The notes below the pieces were generated by a model. The model saw only the letters and a list, made by a program, of their open reading frames with translations. It had not been told where the DNA came from and did not search any database. From Oligoflexia bacterium (GTDB lineage: Bacteria > Bdellovibrionota > Bacteriovoracia > Bacteriovoracales > Bacteriovoracaceae), in the NCBI GenBank assembly GCA_024229115.1, contig JAAEST010000045.1, positions 1 through 64,000 of the forward strand: DNA of 64,000 bases. The letters are read 5' to 3'. Below are positions 8,446-16,924 of the stretch, piece by piece. Numbering within the stretch: position 1 is the first letter of the stretch; every line of letters starts with the position of its first letter. The position numbers and the translations under genes were made by a program.

Positions 8446-9042
8446 ATGTCAGAAGAAACTAAAGTAGAAGAAACAAAAACAGAAGCTGCTGCTGAAACTA
8501 AAGAGAAGAAAGCTCCTCGTAAGAAAGCTGCTCCTCGCAAGAAAGCTCAAGCTGCTCAACAAGAGCAAGAATTCGAAGAAAGAGTTGTTGCTGTAAACAG
8601 AGTTGCTAAAGTTGTTAAAGGTGGACGTAGATTTTCATTCTCAGCTCTTATGATCGTTGGTGATAAAAGAGGGAGAGTAGGTTACGGACTTGGTAAAGCT
8701 AAGGAAGTTCCTGAGGCAATTAGAAAAGCTACTCAAGCTGCTCACAAGAACCTTGTAAATGTTCCTCTTGATGGTGGAACAATTCCTCACCAAATTTTAG
8801 GTGAGTTCGATGCTGGAAAGATTCTTTTCAAACCAGCTGGGAAAGGTACAGGGGTTAAGGCTGCTGGTGCATGTCGTACAATTATGGAACTTGCTGGTGT
8901 TAAAGACGTACTAACAAAATCATTAAGAGGAACTAACCCTCACAATGTTGTTAAGGCGACTTTTACGGCTCTTAAGCAATTAAGATCAGCTGAAAAAATT
9001 GCTAGTCTTCGTGGTAGAGACGCGAAAGACCTAAGAATTTAA
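8446..9042 (+). CDS. rpsE: 30S ribosomal protein S5 with long charged N-terminal extension
   Basis: S5 works in decoding accuracy at the mRNA entry side. The normal protein begins near residue 44 ([32 protein letters not shown]) and runs through [18 protein letters not shown]. Ahead of it lie about 43 extra residues, first acidic ([11 protein letters not shown]) and then Lys/Arg/Ala-rich with a repeated APRKKA phrase. The protein is 198 residues instead of about 166. AGAGGT at 8435-8440 fixes the ATG at 8446; an in-frame TTG at 8440 lies inside that site. Confidence 0.97.
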   Translation: MSEETKVEETKTEAAAETKEKKAPRKKAAPRKKAQAAQQEQEFEERVVAVNRVAKVVKGGRRFSFSALMIVGDKRGRVGYGLGKAKEVPEAIRKATQAAHKNLVNVPLDGGTIPHQILGEFDAGKILFKPAGKGTGVKAAGACRTIMELAGVKDVLTKSLRGTNPHNVVKATFTALKQLRSAEKIASLRGRDAKDLRI

Positions 9043-9057
9043 TAAAGAGAGTAAGTT

Positions 9058-9237
9058 ATGAGTAAAACTATTACTGTAAAACTAAAGAAAAGTACTATTA
9101 CATGTACAGAGAAGCAAAAGGCTTGTGTACGTGGATTAGGTTTAAGAAAAACTGGAACTACTAAAACATTAGAGAATACTCCAGCAGTAAGAGGGATGAT
9201 TAAAAAAGTTATCCACTTACTAGAGATCTCTGAATAA
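9058..9237 (+). CDS. rpmD: 50S ribosomal protein L30
   Basis: This short gene encodes 59 residues, starting MSKTITVKLKKSTITC and ending HLLEISE with TAA at 9235-9237. The family pattern is the short beta strand ITVKLKKS, the CVRGLGLRKTG loop (usually TLRALGLRKIG) and PAVRGMIKKVIHLL. Its place between S5 and L15 is the normal spc order. GAGAGTAAG lies before the ATG. L30 is a small peripheral 50S protein. Confidence 0.95.
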   Translation: MSKTITVKLKKSTITCTEKQKACVRGLGLRKTGTTKTLENTPAVRGMIKKVIHLLEISE

Positions 9238-9262
9238 TTTGTAGCGGATTGGTGAGGAAGCT

Positions 9263-9712
9263 ATGTTAACGTTGAATAATCTTAAAAGTCCAAAAGGCGC
9301 TCATAGAAACACAAAAAGAATTGGCCGTGGTCAAGGTTCAGGTTGGGGTACCCAAGCTGCTAAAGGTCACAAAGGTCAAAAAGCTAGATCTGGCGGTGGT
9401 GTTAGAACTGGTTTCGAAGGTGGGGCTATGCCACTATATATGAGATTACCTAAAAAAGGTTTCTCTAACGCACCTTTTAAAACTGAATATGCAATCATTA
9501 GCCTTGGGCAATTAGATGCTAAATTTGACTCTGGTGAAGTTACTAGAGAGGCTCTAATTGAAAAAGGTCTATTAAGCGGTATCAATAAAAGAAGACCTAT
9601 TAAAATTTTAGGGACTGGGGAGCTTACAAAGAAGCTTACTTTTGTTAAAATCGACAAGTTTTCAAAATCAGCTAAAGAAGTAATTGAAAAGCTTGGTGGC
9701 GAAATAAAGTAA
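9263..9712 (+). CDS. rplO: 50S ribosomal protein L15
   Basis: L15 (149 residues) is a late-assembly 50S protein. The glycine-rich N-terminal part GRGQGSGWGTQAAKGHKGQKARSGG and FEGGAMPLYMRLPKKGF are unmistakable. It directly precedes secY, as in most bacteria, with 32 bases between. TGAGGAAG is the ribosome-binding site. Confidence 0.98.
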   Translation: MLTLNNLKSPKGAHRNTKRIGRGQGSGWGTQAAKGHKGQKARSGGGVRTGFEGGAMPLYMRLPKKGFSNAPFKTEYAIISLGQLDAKFDSGEVTREALIEKGLLSGINKRRPIKILGTGELTKKLTFVKIDKFSKSAKEVIEKLGGEIK

Positions 9713-9744
9713 TATAGTCTTTTTTAAAAAAAGGAAGTTCCGCA

Positions 9745-11055
9745 ATGTCATCCGCTCAAGGAAAAATCGAAGAGCTCAAGAAGAAGATTTTCTTCACACT
9801 TTTATTACTATTTGTATTTAGAATGGCAGCCCAGATACCTGTACCAGGTGTTGATGGGTCTGCTATTCAAGCATACTTCGCAGAAGGTGGAGGTGGGATT
9901 TTTGATCTTATCAATACTTTCTCTGGTGGTGCGTTCAAAAGATTCTCTGTTCTTGCACTTGGAATCATGCCTTACATTACAACTTCAATTATTTTCAGTC
10001 TTTTAGGGGAAGTTATTCCTCAACTTGCTGAAATGCAGGAAGATCAAGAAGGGCATAAGAAGATTCAAAAGTGGACAAGATACGCGACTGTAATTCTTTG
10101 CTGTATTCAAGGATACGGTATGGCAGCAGTTTTCGAATCTTTTAAAAGTCCAGGTGGTATTCCGGTTATTCCAGAGCCAGGGATGTTATTTCGTTTAACT
10201 ACCATGATTACTCTAGCAGCTGGGACAATGTTCCTTCTATGGCTTGGTGAGAGAATTACTGAATTTGGTTTAGAAAACGGTGTTTCTCTAATTATATTTG
10301 CAGGTATTGCAGTTGAGCTACCTTCAGAGATCATTCAAAAAATTACTCTATTTAGAAATGGTGAACTTTCAGGTTTAAGTTTTCTAATTTTCTTACTGGT
10401 AATTCTTGTAGCCTTCTATATAGTCGCCTTTATTGAAAGGTCCTTTAGAGCGGTTCCAGTCCAGTACGCGAAGAAAGTTGTTCATAATAGAGTATATGGT
10501 GGAGCTCAAACTCTTCCAATGAGAGTTGATACTGGTGGTGTTATGCCTCCAATTCTAGCGTCTTCTTTATTAGCAGCTCCAGCAACATTTGCTAGTTTTG
10601 TTAGTGAGGAAAACCCATTAAAGCCTTACCTGGATACTATCCAGCAGTCGCTTTATCCTGGGCAGCTGCTTTTCAATATACTCTTTGGTCTATTAATTGT
10701 TTATATGGCGTATTTCTATGCCCCAATTCAGTTTAAAACAAAGAAAATCTCTGAAATGCTACAAAAGAATAATGCGTTTATTCCAGGTCTTAGGCCAGGA
10801 GCTCAGACAAAAGAATATTTAGATTACATGCTTAATAGATTAACTTTCTTCGGGTCAATATATTTAATTGTAATCTGTATTTCACCAACTTTAATTACTG
10901 GTGCGAATACAAACTTTGGAGGAACAGCTCTACTTATCCTAGTTTCTGTTTCGATTAGAGTAATGATGAATATTCAGTCATTTATGTATGCAGATAAGTA
11001 CGAGACAGCTTATAAATCTCGTGGGAAATATAAAGGTTCAAATAGAAGGTTCTAA
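9745..11055 (+). CDS. secY: Protein translocase subunit SecY
   Basis: SecY (436 residues) forms the protein-conducting channel of the inner membrane with SecE and SecG. Ten hydrophobic segments can be traced, from IFFTLLLLFVFRMAAQIPVPG in the first to the final ALLILVSVSIRVMMNIQSFM. The plug region after segment 1 (GGIFDLINTFSGGAF), the LGIMPYITTSII motif of segment 2 and the cytosolic loop GLRPGAQTKEYLDYMLNRLTF are typical. The stop TAA touches the adk ATG without a gap, so the two are coupled. Confidence 0.98.
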   Translation: MSSAQGKIEELKKKIFFTLLLLFVFRMAAQIPVPGVDGSAIQAYFAEGGGGIFDLINTFSGGAFKRFSVLALGIMPYITTSIIFSLLGEVIPQLAEMQEDQEGHKKIQKWTRYATVILCCIQGYGMAAVFESFKSPGGIPVIPEPGMLFRLTTMITLAAGTMFLLWLGERITEFGLENGVSLIIFAGIAVELPSEIIQKITLFRNGELSGLSFLIFLLVILVAFYIVAFIERSFRAVPVQYAKKVVHNRVYGGAQTLPMRVDTGGVMPPILASSLLAAPATFASFVSEENPLKPYLDTIQQSLYPGQLLFNILFGLLIVYMAYFYAPIQFKTKKISEMLQKNNAFIPGLRPGAQTKEYLDYMLNRLTFFGSIYLIVICISPTLITGANTNFGGTALLILVSVSIRVMMNIQSFMYADKYETAYKSRGKYKGSNRRF

Positions 11056-11697
11056 ATGAAGCCACAATTAATACTATTAGGTGCACCAGGATCAGGAAAA
11101 GGTACTCAGGCAGCAAGGCTTGTTTCTGAGTTATCTTACAATCATGTATCAACTGGTGACCTTTTAAGAAAAGAAATCAGCTCTGGATCAGATCTTGGAA
11201 ATAAAGTTCAAGGGATCATGAACAGAGGTGAGCTAGTTGATGATAATACAGTTCTAGAACTTCTAAGTTCAAACTGTGATGTAACTAGTGCTGCTTTCAT
11301 ATTTGACGGTTTTCCTAGAAATATTGAACAAGCTAAGCTTTTAGATGAGGCCCTTATAAAGGAAAACGCATCTAAAGCAGTATATTTTGATATTGATCTA
11401 GATATGCTTGCTCAAAGGCTAGTAAATAGAAGAACTTGTGGTGATTGTGGTGAAATCTACAACTTAATTAGTAAAGCTCCTGCAAAAGAAGGGACTTGTG
11501 ATAAGTGTGGTGGAACAAATCTCCAACAAAGAAAAGATGATAATGAAGAGACTGTAAAAACTCGCCTAGACGTGTTTAAGAACACGATTACTCCAGTGCT
11601 TGAGTATTACGAGTCTCAAGGTAGACTAGCTCGCTTAGACGCTTCAGCAGGGGCTGAAGAGGTTTTTGGCCAGCTTGAAAAAACTGTTAAAAATTAA
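11056..11697 (+). CDS. adk: Adenylate kinase, zinc-LID type
   Basis: Adenylate kinase (213 residues) interconverts ATP + AMP and 2 ADP in the cytosol. The P-loop GAPGSGKGT is at residues 9-17 and the AMP-site FDGFPRN near residue 82. The LID carries a CxxC-x16-CxxC cysteine set (CGDCGEIYN..TCDKCGG), which in this family binds zinc and stabilises the LID. It abuts secY; no map gene follows, unlike in many relatives. After it comes an 85-base gap with a promoter for infA. Confidence 0.97.
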   Translation: MKPQLILLGAPGSGKGTQAARLVSELSYNHVSTGDLLRKEISSGSDLGNKVQGIMNRGELVDDNTVLELLSSNCDVTSAAFIFDGFPRNIEQAKLLDEALIKENASKAVYFDIDLDMLAQRLVNRRTCGDCGEIYNLISKAPAKEGTCDKCGGTNLQQRKDDNEETVKTRLDVFKNTITPVLEYYESQGRLARLDASAGAEEVFGQLEKTVKN

Positions 11698-11720
11698 TTT
11701 AAAAACTTTGTTTTAATAAC

Positions 11721-11749
11721 TTGCATTATAGCTTGGGCCCAGATATACA
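11721..11749 (+). promoter_or_regulatory. Probable promoter of infA and the alpha operon
   Basis: TTGCAT (11721-11726) and TATACA (11744-11749) are separated by exactly 17 bases. The spacer contains a GGGCCC palindrome (11735-11740), as does the spacer of the S10 promoter. It would let infA-rpmJ-rpsM-rpsK-rpoA-rplQ be transcribed apart from the spc genes. Confidence 0.55.
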
Positions 11750-11782
11750 AGCTAGACGCAAAATTTTTGTGAACGGATAGGA

Positions 11783-12007
11783 ATGGCTGAAAAAGACACT
11801 ATTGAAGTAGAGGGTGAAGTGATGGAACTTCTGCCTAATACGAAATTTAAAGTGAAACTCCCAAATGGGCACTCAATTATTGCACACATTAGTGGAAAAA
11901 TGAGAATGCACTTTATTAAAATCCTACCTGGCGACAAGGTTTTGGTTGAGATTAGTAAATATGATCTTACGAAGGGAAGAATTACTTACCGAAGTAAGGG
12001 AAGATAA
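11783..12007 (+). CDS. infA: Translation initiation factor IF-1
   Basis: IF-1 (74 residues) is a single OB-fold protein that blocks the A site during initiation. [38 protein letters not shown] and the C-terminal [11 protein letters not shown] are near-consensus. CGGATAGGA lies before the ATG. Its place before rpmJ and rpsM is the classical order. Confidence 0.98.
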   Translation: MAEKDTIEVEGEVMELLPNTKFKVKLPNGHSIIAHISGKMRMHFIKILPGDKVLVEISKYDLTKGRITYRSKGR

Positions 12008-12048
12008 ATAGATAGCGAAAGCAGAATTTGTTAAGAAAGGACGTTGAA

Positions 12049-12165
12049 ATGAAAGTTCGTGCATCTGTAAAAAAGATCTGTAAAGACTGTAAAGTAGTAA
12101 AAAGAAGAGGAATCCTTAGAGTTGTTTGCAAGGCAAGCCCAAAGCATAAGCAAAGACAAGGATAA
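12049..12165 (+). CDS. rpmJ: 50S ribosomal protein L36, zinc-binding form
   Basis: A 38-residue protein, [17 protein letters not shown] at the start and [12 protein letters not shown] at the end. C11, C14, C27 and H33 form the zinc site of the common L36 type. It lies between infA and rpsM, with AAGGACG as the ribosome-binding site. L36 is the smallest 50S protein and organises 23S rRNA near the GTPase centre. Confidence 0.97.
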   Translation: MKVRASVKKICKDCKVVKRRGILRVVCKASPKHKQRQG

Positions 12166-12188
12166 TAATTTAAAATAGGAGTGTAGCT

Positions 12189-12572
12189 ATGGCGCGTATT
12201 CTTGGTGTTGATATTCCTAGAAACAAAGTAATGAGAGTCGCTCTAACATCTCTATATGGTGTTGGACCTCAAGTTGCTGTTGAAGTTCTAGAAAAAGCGA
12301 ATATCGAATTAAACAGAAATTCAAACGAACTGACTGAAGAGGAAGTTCAAACAATCAGAAAGATTCTTGAGGAAGAGTATACTGTAGAAGGTGACCTTCG
12401 TAGAGAAGTTGGACTGAACATTAAAAGATTAAAAGATTTAGGTTGCTACCGTGGTATCCGTCACAGAAGAGGCCTTCCAGTTCGTGGGCAAAGAACAAGT
12501 ACAAATGCCAGAACTAGGAAAGGTAAAGCTGTTGCGATTGCTGGTAAGAAGTCCGTTAAGTCGATGAAGTAA
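12189..12572 (+). CDS. rpsM: 30S ribosomal protein S13
   Basis: S13 (127 residues) forms inter-subunit bridges from the 30S head and contacts P-site tRNA with its tail. [25 protein letters not shown] and the basic [27 protein letters not shown] stretch are typical. AGGAGTG precedes the ATG. Confidence 0.98.
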   Translation: MARILGVDIPRNKVMRVALTSLYGVGPQVAVEVLEKANIELNRNSNELTEEEVQTIRKILEEEYTVEGDLRREVGLNIKRLKDLGCYRGIRHRRGLPVRGQRTSTNARTRKGKAVAIAGKKSVKSMK

Positions 12573-12586
12573 GGTGGGGGCTAATC

Positions 12587-12970
12587 ATGGTTAAGAAAAC
12601 AACTAAGAAAAAAGTTAAAAAGAATATTACAAGTGGAATTTGCCATATTCAGGCATCTTTCAATAACACAATTGTGACGTTTACTGATACTCAAGGAAAC
12701 GCAATTGCATGGGCATCTGCTGGGCAATTAGGTTTCAGAGGATCTAAAAAATCAACTCCATTTGCTGCACAGTCTGCTTCTTTAGAAGCTGCTAAGAAAG
12801 CAATGGAACATGGTCTAAGTACTGTTGAAGTTCGTGTAAAAGGTCCAGGTGCGGGACGTGAAAATGCTATCCGTGCTCTACTTCAGGCTGGTTTAAAAGT
12901 TACATCTGTTGCCGACAGAAGTCCGATTCCACATAACGGATGTCGTGCACCTAAGAGAAGAAGAGTTTAA
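12587..12970 (+). CDS. rpsK: 30S ribosomal protein S11
   Basis: S11 (127 residues) lies on the 30S platform by the E site. [30 protein letters not shown] and the C-terminal [20 protein letters not shown] are diagnostic. The start follows a GGTGGGGG site. The gene normally after S11, rpsD (S4), is absent here; rpoA comes 25 bases later. Confidence 0.98.
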   Translation: MVKKTTKKKVKKNITSGICHIQASFNNTIVTFTDTQGNAIAWASAGQLGFRGSKKSTPFAAQSASLEAAKKAMEHGLSTVEVRVKGPGAGRENAIRALLQAGLKVTSVADRSPIPHNGCRAPKRRRV

Positions 12971-12994
12971 GACTTATTAAAGGAGAGCCTTAGA

Positions 12995-14014
12995 ATGGAT
13001 ACTTTTGTAGAAAAAAACTGGAATAGCATGATTAGACCAGTGGCTTTAGAGTCAGACCATGATGCTACACAAGCAGCATATGGTAAATTCGTAGCAAAAC
13101 CTCTTGAAAGAGGATACGGACAAACTCTTGGTAACTCTTTAAGAAGAGTTTTACTTTCATCACTTCAAGGTGCTGGTATCGTTGCTATCAGAATCGACGG
13201 TGTTGATCACGAGTTTGGAACAATTAATAACGTAAAAGAAGAAGTTTCAGAAATTATCCTTAACCTTAAAGAAGTATACTTCTCAATTAAAGGTAAGGAA
13301 GATGTTGTACTTACACTTGAGAAATCAGGTGAAGGTCCAGTTAAGGCTGGTGACATCGCTGAAAACCCAAGTGTTGAAGTTTTAAACCCAGATCACGTTA
13401 TTTGTAACGTATCATCTGGTGGTTCTATTAAAATGGAACTTAAGATCGCTAGAGGGAAAGGTTATGTAACTGCTCTTGATAATAAAGAGACTTTTGATCT
13501 TCCTGTTGGTTGGGTTTATTTAGATACACTTTTCTCACCTGTTCACAGAGTTAACTACACAGTAACTAACTCACGTGTTGGTAAGAGAACTGACTTCGAT
13601 AAGCTTACACTAGAAGTTTGGACAAACTCTGGTATTGATCCTCATGATGCTGTTGCTTACTCAGCAAAAATCTTAAGAGATCAACTTACAGTTTTCCTTA
13701 ACTTTGAAGATGAAGAAGAAGTAGTGAGAATGGAGAGCAAGCCAGCTCAAACTCAATCTCCTACTAATAACTTCCTTCTTAAGCCTGTTTCAGAGCTTGA
13801 GCTATCTGTACGTTCAGCAAACTGTTTACAGAATGCAAACATTAAGTACATTTACGAGCTTGTATCTAAGACAGAAGGTGAAATGCTAAGAACGAAGAAC
13901 TTTGGACGTAAATCATTAAATGAAATTAAAGAGATTCTTTCGCAAATGGGTCTTGGTCTTGGAATGAAAGTAGATAACATCATGAAAGACCTTCAAGACA
14001 AAGATGGTGAGTAG
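12995..14014 (+). CDS. rpoA: RNA polymerase alpha subunit
   Basis: Alpha (339 residues) dimerises to start RNA polymerase assembly. The N-terminal domain (to about 235) shows [26 protein letters not shown] and [14 protein letters not shown]. The C-terminal domain (about 260-325), which touches promoters and activators, shows [15 protein letters not shown] and [22 protein letters not shown] is the binding site. It follows rpsK directly, without rpsD. Confidence 0.98.
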   Translation: MDTFVEKNWNSMIRPVALESDHDATQAAYGKFVAKPLERGYGQTLGNSLRRVLLSSLQGAGIVAIRIDGVDHEFGTINNVKEEVSEIILNLKEVYFSIKGKEDVVLTLEKSGEGPVKAGDIAENPSVEVLNPDHVICNVSSGGSIKMELKIARGKGYVTALDNKETFDLPVGWVYLDTLFSPVHRVNYTVTNSRVGKRTDFDKLTLEVWTNSGIDPHDAVAYSAKILRDQLTVFLNFEDEEEVVRMESKPAQTQSPTNNFLLKPVSELELSVRSANCLQNANIKYIYELVSKTEGEMLRTKNFGRKSLNEIKEILSQMGLGLGMKVDNIMKDLQDKDGE

Positions 14015-14039
14015 AAGCTGAGTTGTAGGAGTTGAAGTT

Positions 14040-14396
14040 ATGAGACATCAAAATAGAAAATATAGAATCGGGACAAACCCTTCTCATAGAAAGTCTCTTA
14101 TGAGAAACCTTGCTATTGAAGTTATTGATCACGGAAAAATCAAAACTACACATGCAAAATGTAAAGCAATCCAGGGATTTGTTGAAAAACTAATCACACT
14201 TGCTAAAAACGATAGTGTTGCTAACAGAAGACTAGCATTCAAAAAACTTAACAATAAAGATGCTGTTAAGAGACTTTTTGATGATGTTGCTCCGAAGTTT
14301 AAGGAAAGAAATGGTGGATACACTAGAATTCTTAAGCTTGCTGATGGGCGTGTTGGTGACAACGCTAAGATGAGTTTTATCGCATTAGTAGACTAA
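14040..14396 (+). CDS. rplQ: 50S ribosomal protein L17
   Basis: L17 (118 residues) lies near the tunnel exit. MRHQNRKYRIGTNPSHRKSLMRNLAIEVIDHGKIKTTHAKC is split here by family consensus into RHQNRKYRIG and SHRKSLMRNLA; the end RILKLADGRVGDNAKMSFIALVD is also typical. It closes the ribosomal run and is followed by a strong terminator 52 bases on. Confidence 0.97.
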   Translation: MRHQNRKYRIGTNPSHRKSLMRNLAIEVIDHGKIKTTHAKCKAIQGFVEKLITLAKNDSVANRRLAFKKLNNKDAVKRLFDDVAPKFKERNGGYTRILKLADGRVGDNAKMSFIALVD

Positions 14397-14448
14397 TTTT
14401 AAATTAGTTCAACTATTCGATTTGGACATCTTAAAAAAACACAGTTAT

Positions 14449-14478
14449 AAAAAGACCTCCTGAATGGGAGGTCTTTTT
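14449..14478 (+). terminator. Terminator of the ribosomal run, with an embedded ribosome-binding site
   Basis: A 12-pair perfect stem (AAAAAGACCTCC at 14449-14460, loop TGAAT, 3' arm starting 14467 after one extra G) runs into a T-tract. The 3' arm contains GGAGGT (14467-14472), which is ten bases before the ATG of the next gene at 14483. The same bases therefore serve as terminator arm and as the only visible Shine-Dalgarno of that gene. Confidence 0.9.
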
Positions 14479-14482
14479 TATT

Positions 14483-15082
14483 ATGAGCTCTATGGAAACA
14501 ACCGCAAAAAATCAAAATATTCCTTGGTCTACTAAGATTTCAATCTTAGCTTTAATTTTTGCTATTACCTTGGGTTATGCTCTTGTATCAAAAAAAGAAA
14601 TCGATCGTATTACAAATCAAGAAGATCATTTAATTTTAAAGAAACTACCTGGTTTTCAATTAAAAGAATTTAAAAAAGACAATGTTGTGAATCCTGAGAC
14701 AATGTTCAGAGGTGGGGCGAAGCTTGCTTTTGTACACTTCTGGGGAACTTGGTGTGCACCTTGTGAAGCGGAGTTACCTGACTTTATTGAATTTATGAAG
14801 TCGCAACAAGGCAAAGGGATTAATGCTGTCTTATTAGCTGTTAATGATAAAGATAATAAGATTGCAAAGTTTATGAAACGCTTTGGTGATTTACCTGACA
14901 ATATTATTCTTACTCATGATGAATCAGGAAAGTTACTGTCTGAATTTGGTACAGTGAAGGTTCCTGAGACATATTTATTTCGAAAAGATGGAAAAAGTTT
15001 AAACAAATACATTGGTGCTCAAGACTGGAACCATCGCTCTTTTACCCAAAGAATGGACTTTTATTTGGGTACAATAGAGTAA
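14483..15082 (+). CDS. Membrane-anchored thioredoxin-like (TlpA/ResA-type) protein
   Basis: This 199-residue protein has one transmembrane anchor (about residues 18-36, ISILALIFAITLGYALV), which should place the rest in the periplasm. The thioredoxin fold follows, with active site WCAPC at residues 90-94 in the frame VHFWGTWCAPCEAELPDF, and the cis-proline segment TVKVPETYLF. TlpA/ResA proteins reduce periplasmic disulfides, often for cytochrome c or envelope proteins. No cytochrome gene lies nearby, so the substrate is unknown. A second ATG at 14492 is possible, but 14483 fits the GGAGGT in the terminator arm. Confidence 0.88.
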   Translation: MSSMETTAKNQNIPWSTKISILALIFAITLGYALVSKKEIDRITNQEDHLILKKLPGFQLKEFKKDNVVNPETMFRGGAKLAFVHFWGTWCAPCEAELPDFIEFMKSQQGKGINAVLLAVNDKDNKIAKFMKRFGDLPDNIILTHDESGKLLSEFGTVKVPETYLFRKDGKSLNKYIGAQDWNHRSFTQRMDFYLGTIE

Positions 15083-15207
15083 ATCGTAAAAAAATAATCC
15101 ACATGTAAGCATCTGTTTTTATTGAAAAATAGGCAAGATTTGTCCATCTCTTGATCAATTTAGGGTCAAAACCTCAAGGAAATTTATCTTACTGCCGAAA
15201 AGTTAAA

Positions 15208-15233
15208 CACTGCTGATAAATATTTATTCAGTG
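15208..15233. promoter_or_regulatory. Inverted repeat upstream of the sigma-54 activator
   Basis: CACTG and CAGTG flank ATAAAT/ATTTAT, forming an almost symmetrical 26-base element 30 bases before the ATG of the regulator at 15263. Such a spot and symmetry fit an operator, possibly autoregulatory. No clear -35/-10 pair was found in the 180-base gap. Confidence 0.35.
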
Positions 15234-15262
15234 GCCCCAAATTTTTTCATCAGGAGAAGGTA

Positions 15263-16849
15263 ATGATTAACTGGAAAGAAATGAAAAATTTGCATGTGAT
15301 TTCAAAGCTCGAGCAAATTTTAAATAAGTGGTATGGAGTTGAACTTTTATGGGCAGACTCTCACTCTAAAATTCAAAGTTCACATCTTGATAAGGGATAT
15401 GAGTTTAAGAATCATTTCTTTAAAGTACAGATGGGAATGTCTATTGGGCATGAATATATTCAGCAAGACTTTGAAAAAGTTTCTGCGGTATTTAGTGATG
15501 TTTCAGATCAGACAATTGTTTTTGAATCATTCTTTAAGCATATCAAATTTGTAGCTTCAAAGGTTGTGGTAGACGGAGAGTTTTTGGGGACCGTGATGGC
15601 CTATCCTTTTGTAAGTGACAGCATTACTGATGAAGAAAAAGATGAATTAATTAAGCAAATGGTTGATTGTGGGGCATCTGAGTCTGACGCTAAGTCAGCA
15701 TTTAGTCACCTGAAGAAAATGTCTGCGGTTGATGTTGAATATCTTGAGGAACTTGTAGAGCTTGTATCTGAAGAGATTATTGAGTTCCATGAAGAGATTT
15801 CTAAAAGGGAAGAAAGAATTAATGAACTTAACTCTGAGTTAGGAGATAAGTACAGATATCATATGATGATTGGTAAATCGAAGAAGATGCAGCAAATTTA
15901 TCGTCTTCTTGAGAAGGTTTCATCATCAGAAGCAAGTGTGTTTATTCAAGGTGAAAACGGTACTGGTAAGGAACTTGTGGCCAAAGCAATTCATTACTAC
16001 TCACCAAGAAAAGATAATATGTTCTTAGCTGTAAACTGTTCGGCCTTTAACGATAACCTTCTTGATTCAGAATTATTTGGTCATATGAAGGGAGCGTTTA
16101 CTGGTGCGATTAAAGATAAGAAAGGTCTTTTTGAAAGTGCCAATGGTGGAACACTGTTCCTAGATGAAATTGGTGATACATCACTTTCAATGCAGGTTAA
16201 ACTTCTTCGTGTTCTTCAAGAAGGAACATTCCTTCCAGTAGGTGCAAACTCACCAAAGAGAACGGATGTAAGAATTATCGCTGCTACAAATAAGAATATT
16301 AAAGAGATGATGCAAAAAGGTGAATTTAGAGAAGACCTTTATTATAGAATCAACGTAATTAACGTAAATCTTCCAGGTCTTAAAGACAGAAGTGAAGATA
16401 TTCCGATTCTTATGGATCACTTCCTTAAGAAGAGATGTGATGAGATGGGACTTCCACTTAAGACATTTTCAAAGAAGTGTATGGAAAAGATGCTTGATTA
16501 CCACTGGCCTGGAAATGTTCGTGAACTTGAAAATGAAATTGAAAGAGTTGTGGTACTTGCTGGTGATGACAAGATCATTACTCCAGACCTACTAAGTCCA
16601 AGAATCCTAGAGGCTGTTGGAAGTGTTCGTGGTGGATCATCAGGTGGAATGGTTTCTGGAATCAATACTAATGGAACACTAAAAGCTGCACTTGAAGAGC
16701 TGGAATCAATTATGATTCGTGAAGGTCTGAAGCGCTGCAACTTTAACAAGTCAAAGCTTGCAAAAGAGCTTGGTGTTTCTCGTGCTAGTCTTATCATGAA
16801 AGTAGATAAATACGGATTAGATAAGAGGAAAAAAGCAGCTAACGAATAG
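15263..16849 (+). CDS. Sigma-54-dependent transcriptional activator with N-terminal PocR-like sensor
   Basis: The 528-residue protein is a bacterial enhancer-binding protein. The AAA+ domain (about 200-435) has Walker A GENGTGKE (230-237), the sigma-54 contact loop GAFTGA (277-282) and Walker B LFLDE (298-302), plus the [14 protein letters not shown] sensor region. A Fis-type helix-turn-helix ends the protein ([22 protein letters not shown]). The first 150 residues are not a receiver; [20 protein letters not shown] resembles the start of PocR-type ligand domains, and an acidic coiled coil (155-195) links it on. The ligand is unknown. AGGAGAAGG gives a firm start. It is followed by a long hairpin terminator. 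Confidence 0.9.
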   Translation: MINWKEMKNLHVISKLEQILNKWYGVELLWADSHSKIQSSHLDKGYEFKNHFFKVQMGMSIGHEYIQQDFEKVSAVFSDVSDQTIVFESFFKHIKFVASKVVVDGEFLGTVMAYPFVSDSITDEEKDELIKQMVDCGASESDAKSAFSHLKKMSAVDVEYLEELVELVSEEIIEFHEEISKREERINELNSELGDKYRYHMMIGKSKKMQQIYRLLEKVSSSEASVFIQGENGTGKELVAKAIHYYSPRKDNMFLAVNCSAFNDNLLDSELFGHMKGAFTGAIKDKKGLFESANGGTLFLDEIGDTSLSMQVKLLRVLQEGTFLPVGANSPKRTDVRIIAATNKNIKEMMQKGEFREDLYYRINVINVNLPGLKDRSEDIPILMDHFLKKRCDEMGLPLKTFSKKCMEKMLDYHWPGNVRELENEIERVVVLAGDDKIITPDLLSPRILEAVGSVRGGSSGGMVSGINTNGTLKAALEELESIMIREGLKRCNFNKSKLAKELGVSRASLIMKVDKYGLDKRKKAANE

Positions 16850-16873
16850 CATTAAATTAACGCAAAGAAATAG

Positions 16874-16924
16874 CCTCCTAAGAGCCAAAAATGTATATTA
16901 TCAAGGCTTTTAGGAGGTTTTTTT
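16874..16924 (+). terminator. Long hairpin terminator whose 3' arm is the Shine-Dalgarno of the next gene
   Basis: A 13-pair stem (16874-16886 with 16905-16917, one G-T pair) encloses an 18-base loop and is followed by seven T. It is a textbook terminator for the sigma-54 regulator. The 3' arm ends in AGGAGG (16912-16917), exactly seven bases before the ATG at 16925. A full-length read-through RNA would hide this site in the hairpin. Confidence 0.9.

Noticed and set aside
15232-15260. Sigma-54 promoter before the activator gene (TGGCCCC)
   Set aside because: The GC element at the right distance (GG-N10-GC) is missing.
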